A stretch of DNA of 64,000 bases from Acidobacteriota bacterium (GTDB lineage: Bacteria; Acidobacteriota; Terriglobia; Acidiferrales; UBA7541). Both the position numbers and the translations under genes were made by a program. Numbering within the stretch: the first letter of the stretch is position 1; each line of letters begins with the position of its first letter. The DNA lies in the NCBI GenBank assembly GCA_013289715.1, contig JABCZJ010000002.1, forward strand, positions 244,786 to 308,785, in the 5' to 3' direction. Positions 7,959-17,728 of the stretch are shown one piece after another. Under the pieces are notes generated by a model that saw only the letters and a program-made list of their open reading frames with translations, made no database searches and was not told the DNA's origin.

Positions 7959-10250
7959 ATGAGTGCTGTTGCGGGCAGGGGTAGGCCGTGTTTAGCGGCC
8001 AATCGGCGCGTCGTTCGCGTAGGCTCCGCCTTGGTGTTCGTCGCGGGTTTACTTTGTGCCTCGTTGTGGTTCGGGCTTCCCTGCCGAGCGCAGTCGGCGG
8101 CCCCGCAGAATGCGACGCCGCCTGAAACCCCCGCTGATCCCCCGCCGTCGCTGATCAAGCACGCAAAACCGGCGCCAACGCCTCCAGCGCAGCCGACTAC
8201 AACACCGGCGCCGCCATCCGGTTCGACGCCCGCGCCTGCAAATCAAGCCGCTGCGACACAATCGGGCGCCACGCCGGGCGCTGCCGGGCAAGCTGGTTCT
8301 TCAGCTCCGCTGGCAACGCCGCCAAATTCCGCGCCTGGCCAGTCCGGATCGTCAGCAGCAACTGTTGTGCCCGCTTCACCGACGCCTGCTGCCGACACTT
8401 TTACGGGCGCTGCGCAGCCGTCCAACGAAGTGCAGTTATTCCCTGGGTCGCCCTCAACCCCGCCGGAGGCCACTTCGGCTCCCTTGGCTGCGCCAGCTAG
8501 TCCGACCCTCGCGACCACTCCCGCAGATTCCGCTCGATCGACACCGGAGATCAACACGCGCACTTCGTCCGTACCGCTGGAATCGCACGCCAACCTGGTG
8601 CCTGTACGCGTGGTGGTTCACGACGCGAGCGGCCACGCGGTGGAAAACCTGCAGAAAGACGATTTCCAAATCAAGCAGGACGGCAAACCGCAATTCATCA
8701 CGCATTTTTCGGTGGAGACGCCTGGTAGCGCGGAAAAACAAGTGGCGCGTGGCGAGGCTATTCCGCTGCCGGCGGACTCGACAGCGTATGCAATTTCCGA
8801 TTCCGCGGATGGTACGTCTGGAAAACCCGGCCCGGCTCCGCCCGGCGCGCTCGCGATGCCTTCGCGATTTGTGGCGCTGTTGTTCGACGATGCGCATCTT
8901 GACATAGGCGACCTCTCGCAATCGAAAGTGGCGGCGTTGCGCTTTATCGAAACTTCGGTCAAGCCCAACCAGCGCCTCGCGGTGTACACCGTGTCTGGGC
9001 ACCACGAGGTGGATTTTACCGATGATCAGGCGAAAATCCGCGCCGCCATCTCCGGGCTCATCGCAAATCCAGTGGGCGCCTACGATCCGGCCACGCAGCA
9101 CGACTGCCTGCAGATTACGTATTACCAAGCAGATCTGATTCAGAACAAGAATGATCAGCAAGCAGCAGCCGTCGCCAATTCGGATGCCATGGTGTGCGCT
9201 GCCGCCGCGACGGGTGGACAAGGAGTGCAGCAACAAGCCGCTATGTTGGTAACGTCCACGGTTCAAGAAGTTCTGGCTGCGGGTGAAATTAATACGCAAT
9301 ACGCTGTGCGCCGTCTGACGGACGTGGTGCGCCGGATCTCGGCGCTGCCGGGCCAACGCAGTATTGTGCTGGTTTCCCCCGGATTCCTCACTTCGACATT
9401 TGAGTACGACGTATCGGAGTTGATCGACAAGGCCAACCACTCCAACATATTCATCAACACACTTGATGCTCGCGGCCTCTATACCGTCGATCCCATCGGC
9501 GACGTCACGCGAAGCGTCCCGGTGCGGGCAAGCGCCGCGACTTCGGCAATGTCGTTGCAGTATCGCCTCGACGAACAACGAATACAATCGGAAGTTCTGT
9601 CTGATCTGGCCTACAGCACCGGCGGGTTCTATTTTCGCAACAGCAATGACTTGGATGCGGGATTTCGCACTACCGCGGCCGAGCCGGAACTTTCCTACCT
9701 GCTCGCGTTTGTTCCGTCGAATCTGAAGAACGACGGCAAGTTTCATACCCTGAGCGTGAAGCTCACGACCAAGGAAAAATACACGGTGCAGGCGCGGCGC
9801 GGATTTTTCGCGCCCAAGCGCGGCGAAACGCCCGGACAGCTGGCCAAGCAGGACATCGAGGACGCGCTATTCTCGCAGGACGAGCAGCAAAGCGTGCCCA
9901 TTCAGCTGCAACTGCAGTATTTCAAGTCGGACGCGCAGAACGCTAAGCTCTCGGTTCTGGCTCATGTGGACCTGACGCATGTGGGATTCCAGAAATCACA
10001 AGGGCGCAATTGGGACGACCTGACGATCGTGGCCGCGCTGTTTGACCGCAACGGTAATTTTATTACTGGCGAGGAGAAGACGCTGGAATTGCGATTGAAG
10101 GATGCAACGCTGGAGCGGCTGGACCAAACCGGTGTTACTGTGAAGACCAATTTTGACGTGAAGCCCGGCGGATATCTGGTGCGCCTGGTGGTGCGCGATA
10201 GCAAGGCCGCGCAGCTTTCGGCGCGCAATGGCGTGGTAGAGATACCTTAG
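7959..10250 (+). CDS. VWFA-related acidobacterial domain protein (first of a tandem pair)
   Basis: A 763-residue exported protein. A signal/anchor helix at about 21-43 is followed by a long linker rich in Pro, Ala, Ser and Thr (about 45-205), then the VWFA-related domain described mainly in Acidobacteria. That domain begins with a CarD-like VRVVVHDASGHAVENLQKDDF strand pair, has the degenerate metal site FDDAHLD in place of the canonical DxSxS, and later GQRSIVLVSPGF and LIDKANHSNIFINTLDARGLY. A C-terminal beta-rich part (about 630-763) may be an Ig-like module. AGGAG lies eight bases before the ATG. The function of the family is unknown; adhesion or envelope assembly is often guessed. It is followed after 53 bases by a paralogue, probably in one transcript. 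Confidence 0.88.
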   Translation: MSAVAGRGRPCLAANRRVVRVGSALVFVAGLLCASLWFGLPCRAQSAAPQNATPPETPADPPPSLIKHAKPAPTPPAQPTTTPAPPSGSTPAPANQAAATQSGATPGAAGQAGSSAPLATPPNSAPGQSGSSAATVVPASPTPAADTFTGAAQPSNEVQLFPGSPSTPPEATSAPLAAPASPTLATTPADSARSTPEINTRTSSVPLESHANLVPVRVVVHDASGHAVENLQKDDFQIKQDGKPQFITHFSVETPGSAEKQVARGEAIPLPADSTAYAISDSADGTSGKPGPAPPGALAMPSRFVALLFDDAHLDIGDLSQSKVAALRFIETSVKPNQRLAVYTVSGHHEVDFTDDQAKIRAAISGLIANPVGAYDPATQHDCLQITYYQADLIQNKNDQQAAAVANSDAMVCAAAATGGQGVQQQAAMLVTSTVQEVLAAGEINTQYAVRRLTDVVRRISALPGQRSIVLVSPGFLTSTFEYDVSELIDKANHSNIFINTLDARGLYTVDPIGDVTRSVPVRASAATSAMSLQYRLDEQRIQSEVLSDLAYSTGGFYFRNSNDLDAGFRTTAAEPELSYLLAFVPSNLKNDGKFHTLSVKLTTKEKYTVQARRGFFAPKRGETPGQLAKQDIEDALFSQDEQQSVPIQLQLQYFKSDAQNAKLSVLAHVDLTHVGFQKSQGRNWDDLTIVAALFDRNGNFITGEEKTLELRLKDATLERLDQTGVTVKTNFDVKPGGYLVRLVVRDSKAAQLSARNGVVEIP

Positions 10251-10303
10251 ATTTCGGAAGCGCACCCTTTGCTGTCGACATGTTGGATGCAGGAAGGTGA
10301 AAA

Positions 10304-12919
10304 ATGAACCGGCGACGCGTAGCGACCACTTTCACGATGCTGTTTTTGATTGCCGGCGGACTGGGCTGGCGCGCTATTCAATCGCCGGGGATTGTGCGCG
10401 CACAGCAAGCATCGGCGGCGCCAGGGCAGACTCCGCCGCAACAGGAAGCGGCGCCGTCGGCCGCGGCTCAGCAGCGCACGCCCGCTGCTCAACAGGCGCA
10501 AACCCCCGCGGGCGGCGCCATCAAAGCCGAAACACGCGAAGTGCGCGTGGACGTGGTGGTGACGGACAAGAAGGGCAACTACGTTCAGGACCTCACCACC
10601 AACGATTTTCGCGTGTACGAAGACGACAAGCAGCAGCCCATCAATTCTTTTACCTTCGGTGCCGACCCGAACGGGCCGATTGAAGCGAAACGCCACTACA
10701 TGGTGCTGTTCTTCGACAATTCTTCGATGGATCTGGGCGATCAGCCGCGCGCACGTGCTGCGGCAGGAAAATTTATTGACGCGTATGCGGGGCCCGACCG
10801 AGTGATGGCGATCGTGAACTTTGGCGGCTCTATGCAGTTCGCGCAAAATTTTACGATGGATGTGACTCGCCTGAAGCAGGCGGTCTCTGGAATTTCCACC
10901 TCCTCCGTTTCGCCGAATGCCACCGCGTCCAATGGCGCCAATATCGCGAGCGGAGGAAGCATGTCCGGAGCGCCCGGCAGCGCCGTGAATACCGGTATGC
11001 CAACTTCAGGACTGCAAACCGGGATGCCGAGTTTGGGGAATGCGGAAGGCGATTTCGGCGCGTACACGTTGCTGCTGTCGCTGCGGCAATTGGCGAAGAG
11101 CCTTACGCCAATCCCAGGCAGAAAGACCCTCATTCTTTTTACGGCAGGATTCGAGCTCAACCCAGAGCGCTATTCCGAATTGACCGCAACGATTGATGCC
11201 TGCAACAAGGCCAACGTCGCGGTGTATCCGCTGGATGTGCGCGGGCTTGTGACCCCGATGTCAGAGATGCTGCGTGACGGAACGCAACAGACATGGGCCA
11301 GCGACCACGGCTACGGATCGAGCTGGAACGCGGAGCGGTCAGACGATGCTGCGGCACGCGCTTCGGTACCCGTACTTACAACGAGCGCAGCCGTGCAACG
11401 TTCTTCGCAGGCTGGATTTCAACTCGCCGCATATCATCGGGCGGCGGCTGCGTTTTCCGCCGAGCCGCAACACGGAGGCGGCGGTGGCGCAGGCGGTGGG
11501 GGGCACGGCGGTGGCGGTGGCACAGGCGGTGGAGGGACAGGAGGCGGAGGAACTGGCGGTGGAACCGGAGGCGGTACCGGTGGCGGCACTGGCGGTGGTA
11601 AGGGTGGTGGCACCGGAGGCGGCACCGGAGGCGGCACCGGTGGGGGCACCGGTGGCGGAAAAGGCGGGACTGGGGGCGGCACGCCAGGAGGCATCAGCGC
11701 ATACAGCAATTCGCCTTACAATCAGGCGCGGCAGATTGTTCCGCAATTTCCTCCGTCGGCTTCGACCAATCAGCAGGTGATGTATGCGCTCGCGACCGGG
11801 ACGGGAGGGTTCCCGATCCTGAATACCAACGACCTGATGTCGGGCCTGGAAAAGATTGCACGCGAACAAAGCGAATATTACTTGTTGGGCTACGCACCGG
11901 CGGAATCGCCGTCGGGAAGTTGCCACACGTTGAAGGTGAAAGTAGATCGCGGTGGGACGAACGTGCGCGCGCGGAGCGGATTCTGCAACATCGTTTCTAC
12001 CGACATGCTGGCTGGCAAACCCATTGAAAAGGAGATGGAATCGCGCGCGTCGGCGTCGGCTGCTGGGAGTGTGGCTTCAGGTGCAACGAGCAGCGGTGGC
12101 GCGGTTGGCACCGGGTCGCTGGAAGCCCCATTCTTTTACACGTCTCCGAACGAGGCGCGCGTGCATCTGGCGATCGAAGTTCCCACCGCGTCGATCGATT
12201 TCCCCAAGGTGAAGGGGAAATATCACGCGGATGTGAATGTGCTGGGAATCGCCTACCGTCCGGACGGAACGGTGGCGTCGCGTTTCAGCGACGAAGTGAC
12301 GCTGGACATGGAGAAAGATCAGTGGGAAAAATTCACGCAGCGACCGATGCCGTACCAAAACCAATTCTCGGTGGCTCCCGGACAGTATCGGCTCAGCGTA
12401 GTCGTGAGCGGCGGCGGCGAAAAATTTGCCAAGTTTGAAACTCCTCTGACAGTTGATCCTTATGACGGGAAAAAATTCAGCCTCAGCGCGGTGGCGTTGA
12501 GCAATCAGTTCCAACCCGTTTCTGAAATGGGCGGCACGCTCGATGCGGATTTGCTGGCGGATCGCGCGCCTTTGGTGGTTCGCAACCTGGAAATAACCCC
12601 GTCCGCAAACAACCACTTCAAGAAAACAGACAAGGTCGCGGTGTACGCGCAAATATACGCTCCGCAACTGGCCGATGCAAATCCGCCGACCGTGAAGTGC
12701 TCATACTTGGTCGCCGATCGGAAGACCGGAAAAGCACTAGGGTCAATGGCGGACATCGACATGGCGTCCTACATTCAAAAGGGCAACGCCATGATTCCGG
12801 TGGCGCTGAAACTCCCGGTTGAGACCCTCCCTCCCGGCGAGTATCTGCTGAAAATGCAGGCCAGCGAATCCGGCGGGAGCCTGACGCAGATCCGCAGCGT
12901 GAATTTCGCGGTGGAGTGA
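10304..12919 (+). CDS. VWFA-related acidobacterial domain protein with Gly/Thr repeat insert
   Basis: An 871-residue paralogue of the preceding protein. It has a signal peptide (TMLFLIAGGLGWRAI), a Gln/Ala/Pro linker, and the VWFA-related domain with VRVDVVVTDKKGNYVQDLTTNDFRV and FFDNSSMDLGD, where again DxSxS is not complete. It then has GRKTLILFTAGFELN and a sub-domain ending YYLLGYAP. Between about residues 390 and 462 there is an insertion made almost only of glycine with threonine and lysine, absent from the first paralogue. The C-terminal 250 residues look beta-rich, with a possible Ig-like fold. AGGTG precedes the ATG. The 53-base gap suggests cotranscription with the first gene. Role unknown; an extracellular location is inferred from the signal peptide. 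Confidence 0.88.
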   Translation: MNRRRVATTFTMLFLIAGGLGWRAIQSPGIVRAQQASAAPGQTPPQQEAAPSAAAQQRTPAAQQAQTPAGGAIKAETREVRVDVVVTDKKGNYVQDLTTNDFRVYEDDKQQPINSFTFGADPNGPIEAKRHYMVLFFDNSSMDLGDQPRARAAAGKFIDAYAGPDRVMAIVNFGGSMQFAQNFTMDVTRLKQAVSGISTSSVSPNATASNGANIASGGSMSGAPGSAVNTGMPTSGLQTGMPSLGNAEGDFGAYTLLLSLRQLAKSLTPIPGRKTLILFTAGFELNPERYSELTATIDACNKANVAVYPLDVRGLVTPMSEMLRDGTQQTWASDHGYGSSWNAERSDDAAARASVPVLTTSAAVQRSSQAGFQLAAYHRAAAAFSAEPQHGGGGGAGGGGHGGGGGTGGGGTGGGGTGGGTGGGTGGGTGGGKGGGTGGGTGGGTGGGTGGGKGGTGGGTPGGISAYSNSPYNQARQIVPQFPPSASTNQQVMYALATGTGGFPILNTNDLMSGLEKIAREQSEYYLLGYAPAESPSGSCHTLKVKVDRGGTNVRARSGFCNIVSTDMLAGKPIEKEMESRASASAAGSVASGATSSGGAVGTGSLEAPFFYTSPNEARVHLAIEVPTASIDFPKVKGKYHADVNVLGIAYRPDGTVASRFSDEVTLDMEKDQWEKFTQRPMPYQNQFSVAPGQYRLSVVVSGGGEKFAKFETPLTVDPYDGKKFSLSAVALSNQFQPVSEMGGTLDADLLADRAPLVVRNLEITPSANNHFKKTDKVAVYAQIYAPQLADANPPTVKCSYLVADRKTGKALGSMADIDMASYIQKGNAMIPVALKLPVETLPPGEYLLKMQASESGGSLTQIRSVNFAVE
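11470..11690 (+). repeat. GC-rich codon repeat coding for a poly-Gly/Thr linker
   Basis: A stretch of degenerate repeats built on GGCGGTGGC/GGCACCGGA units, coding GGGT-like repeats in the VWFA protein. Units vary at third positions, so copies have diverged or were selected at protein level. The antisense frame gives a shadow proline-rich reading frame that should not be called. Confidence 0.85.
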
Positions 12920-13305
12920 GGCCGCGCCGCTTGGTCGGCCCGGAAAAGTAGCGATTAGGAGAGCTATCGGCCCTGTGTTTTCTGTAAGTTACGGACGGTT
13001 CGAATCGCGGTGACTAGCGATTAGAAACCGTCACGGGTGCATCGGACGCCAACCTGGCCGTTCCCACCGACGCAGCCAAAGCCTGGCCGATTACATCCAA
13101 AGTATTGACCGATTTCGGTCTGCAACTTTAGGCCCCAATCGGGGTTTAAATGCTTGGGAGTCATTGGGCTTTGACCCGGTGCCCCCAGCGCTCTTCTACA
13201 GCGATTCATCGCGGTCCGTAGTCACTTTTATGGATACGCCCCCTGTCCAGTTCGCGGTCAAAATATTCGGGGGAATTACAGGCGTTCGCAGTGCGGAGGA
13301 TTCAT
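12920..13305. other. Intergenic stretch before the secreted papain-like gene
   Basis: No gene seen. The sequence TAGCGATTAG occurs twice (near 12949 and 13014) but this may be chance. A promoter for the next gene is expected here, though I could not pick one out. Confidence 0.5.
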
Positions 13306-14880
13306 TTGTTTGGACTGGAGTCATTGTGTCGCAAGACCTTGCGGGGATCGGTGGCGCTGCTCTTCGGGCTGGTATTGGCGGGATTGTTTGCGCCGCAAGT
13401 GCGCGCTGATGCCGGTGTTGTGCTGAACGAATCGCTGGACACCAGCGTCGCGCGCATCACCGGTGCCGGGCACAGTGCTGTATATCTCTCGCGAATCTGT
13501 CCCGACAGTTCGCCCGTAAGAATGCGGTTGTGCCGGCCGGGAGAACAAGGTTCGATCCTGAGCAATTACACGACGCTGGGCGAAGACCAGCCCTACGAAT
13601 GGAACATCGTTCCCCTGAGCGTTTATTTGTATGGTGTGGAAGATCCGAGCGATCGTCCTCTAGTCGGCTCAAAGGCGATCAAGGCGGCCCTGGAAGAGCG
13701 CTACCGCGATAAATATCTGGCGGCGCTGTGCACCGTAGAACGTTGCCGAACCGGCACGCGCGCCGAGTGGCGCGAGATGGTGGGCGCGACGCTGGAGCGC
13801 AGCCTGTACATGTTCGTGGTGAAGACGTCCGTGGAACAGGATCGCGCGCTTATTGCCACGTTCAATTCCCTGCCGAACGTGAACCGCTTCAATGGCATGA
13901 CGCGCAATTGCGCCGATTTCACGCGGCGTGTGTTCGACGTTTATTATCCCGGGGCAGTGAAGCCCGATTACCTGAATGATTTTTTCATAACTACGCCGAA
14001 GGCGGTGGCGCGTTCACTGACTCTTTACGCAGAAAAACATCCCGAAAGCGAATTCCGCGTGCTGCATTTTTCGCAAGTGCCAGGCACGATCAAGCGCAGC
14101 AGCGAATGCCGCAGCGGCACGGAACAGTTGTACCACTCGAAGAAGCTGGTGATTCCCCTCGCGGTTTTCGCGTGGCAGGGAGTTCCGGCGGTGACGGCGG
14201 CCTACTTGATCACGGGCCACTTCAATCCGGAGCATCAATTCGAAACTCATGCTTCGGCCGAAGCGACGGGAAGCGCGAACAGCGAGGGCCCGGAAATCGG
14301 CGGCGGATTTACCGTAAGCGTCCAGGAACTTGCGGCCGAAGGCAGCCTGGAGCGTGAAACGATTGTCGGTACGAAGGACGAGTGGAATCAATACCAGGCC
14401 CAGTTCGACGCGACGGTTGACGAAGCTATTCAGGGCGAGGTGATTCCTGACCGCATGTATTTGAAGCGCGTCCTTAAGAAGCTGGGCGAGAGCAGCACGA
14501 TTTCGGTCGACGCTAACGGTGCGCTGTGGATGAATTTTTCCGGCGAAGAACCGCCGCTGCGAGTGGGAATCAGCGCCAGCAACGTGTTCGCGCCGGACTC
14601 GGACGGGCAATATGCCTACCAGATCATGCTCGCACGCATGGAAGACGAACTGAAGAGTCCGAAGCACAGCCGCGAGACCATGCTCGATTTCAAGCAGGAT
14701 TGGACGCTGCTGGCGAACATTCGCGGCAGAGGATTGCAGACTGCTGCCGAACGAAGGGCGCAGCCGCAGCCTGCTGCGGCGGATAGCAGTAAGGGTGGGA
14801 CGGCGTTTGCAGCGCCGGCGTCATCTGCAGCTTCGAGGATTCAATCGGTCGCGCACGGTGGCGACAGCCTGTTGCCGTAG
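13306..14880 (+). CDS. Secreted protein with permuted papain-like His/Cys pattern
   Basis: A 524-residue exported protein with a signal peptide ending APQVRADA. I choose a TTG at 13306 because GGAGGA ends five bases before it; the GTG at 13291 overlaps that ribosome site. After the signal come GAGHSAVYLS, with a His-containing strand, and much later MTRNCADFTRRVFD, with a Cys opening a helix. A histidine-first, cysteine-later order is that of circularly permuted NlpC/P60 (YiiX/YaeF-like) and DUF4105-like proteins, which are hydrolases or acyltransferases of lipids or peptides. Residues in the last 200 have no recognisable domain and the tail is Ala/Ser-rich. The enzymatic assignment is inference; the gene could also be an unknown family. 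Confidence 0.7.
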   Translation: MFGLESLCRKTLRGSVALLFGLVLAGLFAPQVRADAGVVLNESLDTSVARITGAGHSAVYLSRICPDSSPVRMRLCRPGEQGSILSNYTTLGEDQPYEWNIVPLSVYLYGVEDPSDRPLVGSKAIKAALEERYRDKYLAALCTVERCRTGTRAEWREMVGATLERSLYMFVVKTSVEQDRALIATFNSLPNVNRFNGMTRNCADFTRRVFDVYYPGAVKPDYLNDFFITTPKAVARSLTLYAEKHPESEFRVLHFSQVPGTIKRSSECRSGTEQLYHSKKLVIPLAVFAWQGVPAVTAAYLITGHFNPEHQFETHASAEATGSANSEGPEIGGGFTVSVQELAAEGSLERETIVGTKDEWNQYQAQFDATVDEAIQGEVIPDRMYLKRVLKKLGESSTISVDANGALWMNFSGEEPPLRVGISASNVFAPDSDGQYAYQIMLARMEDELKSPKHSRETMLDFKQDWTLLANIRGRGLQTAAERRAQPQPAAADSSKGGTAFAAPASSAASRIQSVAHGGDSLLP

Positions 14881-14995
14881 GAGAGTCTGTGTTCCGGATG
14901 CAAAATCCGTGCTTCAGCGGCTGAGGCCGTCCCCGTTTTCTACCCGCGCGCTCCGCCGCAGCGCGTCGGAAGAGCTTTTGCCTTCTTGACGGCGT

Positions 14996-16246
14996 CTATG
15001 CAATATGTCGGTACAGCATTCTACCTGCCGCTGTCAATACACTCGTGGGGGAACGTGCAAACAGCAGCTGCGCGCCCGTCAATTTCCAGTCTTCCGCAGA
15101 ACTCGATAGGGGACGGGCGGGATATCGCCAATAAACCAGGCGACTCGGGTCTTTGGCCCATTTGCCCTTGAAGGCAACCAGACCCGCATCGTTTTCATCG
15201 GACCGGCCAAGATCGAATTCCGTTGCGCCCTTTGCCTTAGCGTTTTCGATCGCGCGCCACAGCAGAAGCGGCATTACCCCCAAATGCTTGAACTTTTCGT
15301 CATAGCCTCCGTATTTGTAAACAACGGAGCCATTAAAGCGTAGAGTCAATATAGCCGCAGCCGCAGCATCCTTTCCAGCGCATACCATTCGGATCTCTGC
15401 CAGGTCCCCCATGCAGTCGAGAACATTGCGAAACCAGCTATACGGCTGCGGAGGTACGCCGTGGCGCTTCCTGGTCATGACCAGCAGTTTGTAAAAGCCT
15501 CTCAGCAATTCCTCCGACCGGCCACACTTCTCTATCAGTTTTTCCCGCTCGGCACGACGAATCCGCCTCTGTACTGAGTCTTTGTCCAGACTCCGGAAAA
15601 TGTTATCGAGGCTCGGCCGGAGATCCACACGATGCAGATAATAGGAGCGGGCGGGTTCAAACCCGCATCGAATTGCCTGGCTTGCAAATTCCGCATCCGC
15701 CAGGCGGAGCTCGACGTATTTCAATTTGTCGCGATCTAGCGCCGTCCGTAAATGCCTCAGAATGGAAGTCACCGCCTCTGGGGAGCTAGAGAGCGGAGCG
15801 CAATGATCCGAGAACGGGAGCGAAACGATCCTTCGGCCCGTGAGCCAGCTTCGGATCGGGACAAACAAAAAGGCATCCGTTAACACGTCCGTTGACTCAG
15901 AAGTCGTATATGCTTCCGGCTTGAAGCCGTATGTGCGCCGCAGCGCCTCCAGCCAGCCCGGAGTATGAAACACCGATGCGCGGGGATGGTTCGCGATGAA
16001 CCCGGACCAGCGAGAATCCTGTAAGGGATCGATCGCGGATACGACATGGGGACTCGAGCGAGCAACTGAGTTGACCCATCCTCTTCGGGGGGAAGGGGCG
16101 GCGACTTTTCTTGCGAGGGGCGCGTTTCGCGGTTTGAGATACTCGGCCGCAAACGCACTCGGCGCGGGCGTTGTTTTCACTGTCCCGAAGAATTCCCGCC
16201 GGGCCCTGTCGAACGAATCCTCTATGAATGGTTGTTCCTGTGTCAT
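14996..16246 (-). CDS. FemAB-like GNAT acyltransferase
   Basis: A 416-residue cytoplasmic protein resembling the FemAB/BioF2-like GNAT family (Acetyltransf_6). The pattern is a first half with SVFHTPGWLEALRRTYGF and LPFSDHCAPL, a helical region with an RRIRRAEREK basic cluster, then AAAILTLRFNGSVVYKYGGYDEKFKHLGVMPLLLW and ATEFDLGRSDENDAGLVAFKGKWA near the end. Family members transfer amino acids or acyl groups onto peptidoglycan or exopolysaccharide precursors, often in polysaccharide export clusters. No such cluster is next to it, so the substrate stays open. It converges on the secreted papain-like gene, 115 bases apart. The N-terminal 80 residues are Pro/Ala-rich and probably disordered. 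Confidence 0.82.
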   Translation of the reverse strand: MTQEQPFIEDSFDRARREFFGTVKTTPAPSAFAAEYLKPRNAPLARKVAAPSPRRGWVNSVARSSPHVVSAIDPLQDSRWSGFIANHPRASVFHTPGWLEALRRTYGFKPEAYTTSESTDVLTDAFLFVPIRSWLTGRRIVSLPFSDHCAPLSSSPEAVTSILRHLRTALDRDKLKYVELRLADAEFASQAIRCGFEPARSYYLHRVDLRPSLDNIFRSLDKDSVQRRIRRAEREKLIEKCGRSEELLRGFYKLLVMTRKRHGVPPQPYSWFRNVLDCMGDLAEIRMVCAGKDAAAAAILTLRFNGSVVYKYGGYDEKFKHLGVMPLLLWRAIENAKAKGATEFDLGRSDENDAGLVAFKGKWAKDPSRLVYWRYPARPLSSSAEDWKLTGAQLLFARSPTSVLTAAGRMLYRHIA

Positions 16247-16759
16247 GTCAGCTCACCGAATGGATGGAGAAGAAAACACCCGACGAAAAAACGAAGGACG
16301 ACTTGCGGCACCATGTCCTCCCAGTTTCTCTCGACCCGACTCACTGCTGGGCGCGATGAGGCTTGCGCAGAAACCCGGGCAGAAGCGCACGCGTTATCAG
16401 ATGCTTTTCTCGGTGATCTGTCTATACGGCGAATCTCGTATATCGCATACCGGCCAACACCTTAGTCAGAATCAGGCCCCCATCGGAAGTCACTCGCGAT
16501 CCTAGGAAATCGACCTTCAGCGAAGCATTGGACGAGAGTTGCAATGGCTGATTTTGTTTCTCACCCAGCGGGTACGGACCTCCCAAGCGCGTGAGACGTG
16601 CTGGAAGCCGGATGAAGCAAGGCTTACTTGGGCATTACAAACTTAATTTGTCAGTCTCAAATCGAAAATGGGGTTCAACGAAGCACAGGCGGACGCCGCG
16701 CTAGTTGCGATACTAGCGCGGCGCTAGCGTGCCTGCGGGGGGCTGGCCTCCGGCAGGGT
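16247..16759. other. Intergenic stretch, nothing recognised
   Basis: Upstream of the acyltransferase and downstream of the SPFH gene, both on the minus strand. I found no convincing reading frame or repeat. GCGGCGCTAGCG-type short palindromes near 16700-16730 may mark the SPFH transcript end. Confidence 0.45.
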
Positions 16760-17728
16760 TCACTGCGGCCGCGGGAGCTGCAGCATCATGCCGCTGCCCG
16801 GGCCCGATTCTACTTGTGGTAGTTGGCCGTTCCACTTTTCGATCAACATCTGGCTGTTCTCGATGCGGCGCAGCTCAAGGAGCTGCGGCGTGAGCGAGTT
16901 CTGCCGGATGCGATTGGCGTCGGCTTCGCCTTGTGCGCGCGTGACCATGGACTTGGCGTCGCCTTCGGCTTCTGCGATTTTCTTCGCGGCTTCCGCCTGC
17001 GTGGTGGCCAGCTCGTTACGCGCCCGCTCGGACTGCTGAATCGCTTGCGCCTTCGCCGTGATGGCCGTCGCGATAACCTCTGGGACGCGCGGCGCGCCGA
17101 TGAAACCGAACTGCTGAACGCTGACGCCGACCGGCGCGACCTTCTGCTCGATCATCGCCTGCACTTTGCCGAGAAAGTCGGCCTTGCGTTCGCCGTAGAT
17201 ATCCTCCACGGTGAAAGTCGAGGCGACTTCGTTCAGCGAGTTGCGCACGATGTCGCGCAGGATGCCGTGCGTGAACAGCTCCAGGTCGCTCACGCGATAC
17301 TTCACGTAGAAATCCGGCACCTTGCTCGGGTCAATCGCGTACGACAGCGAAACGTCCACCAGGATTTCCATACCCTCCTTGGAGTTGAATCCCATTTCTT
17401 CGTTGATCGGGTGTCCTTCCGCCGTGTCGCGCGTCCACTTCACGGTTTGCACGTATGTCGGAAACTCGATGATCTGTGTGCGCAGCGGGCTGTAAACTAC
17501 CCACCCGGTACGGATCGGAATTTCCGAAGCACCGCGCTGGCTGCCGGCGAGATTGATTTCCACGCCGACGTGGCCCGCTTCGATGCGCGTGACGCGTACG
17601 AGAAACACGACCAGCAGGACTAGCGCAAAGATCGCGGCCGCGGCGATCAGCAGACCGCGGAAATGCTCCACGCTCTTGCGCTGCACAAATTCCACATCAC
17701 GATCGTTGGGCCGATTGAAAATAGTCAT
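16760..17728 (-). CDS. SPFH/band 7 (prohibitin-like) membrane protein
   Basis: A 322-residue protein of the SPFH (stomatin/prohibitin/flotillin/HflK) family, membrane scaffolds that often sit around FtsH-type proteases. One transmembrane helix at about 28-47 (LLIAAAAIFALVLLVVFLV) is followed by the band-7 domain with IEAGHVGVEINLAGSQ and the prohibitin-like TVKWTRDTAEG region. A long coiled coil comes next, with AKAQAIQQSERARNELA and AEAAKKIAEAEGDAKS. I place the start at 17728, where AGGGAGAA precedes the ATG; upstream in-frame codons lack a ribosome site. It stands alone, without an FtsH or NfeD partner next to it. Topology is probably N-in with the domain periplasmic. Confidence 0.9.
   Translation of the reverse strand: MTIFNRPNDRDVEFVQRKSVEHFRGLLIAAAAIFALVLLVVFLVRVTRIEAGHVGVEINLAGSQRGASEIPIRTGWVVYSPLRTQIIEFPTYVQTVKWTRDTAEGHPINEEMGFNSKEGMEILVDVSLSYAIDPSKVPDFYVKYRVSDLELFTHGILRDIVRNSLNEVASTFTVEDIYGERKADFLGKVQAMIEQKVAPVGVSVQQFGFIGAPRVPEVIATAITAKAQAIQQSERARNELATTQAEAAKKIAEAEGDAKSMVTRAQGEADANRIRQNSLTPQLLELRRIENSQMLIEKWNGQLPQVESGPGSGMMLQLPRPQ

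Noticed and set aside
8454..9746. 430-codon minus-strand frame opposite the first VWFA gene
   Set aside because: Antisense shadow without motifs; the plus strand encodes a recognised family.
11470..11690. Possible CRISPR-like or tandem repeat array
   Set aside because: Repeats are in-frame codon repeats without unique spacers; they code a glycine linker.
11434..11709. Proline-rich minus-strand frame (VPPPVPPP repeats)
   Set aside because: It is the complement of the Gly/Thr codon repeat in the VWFA gene.
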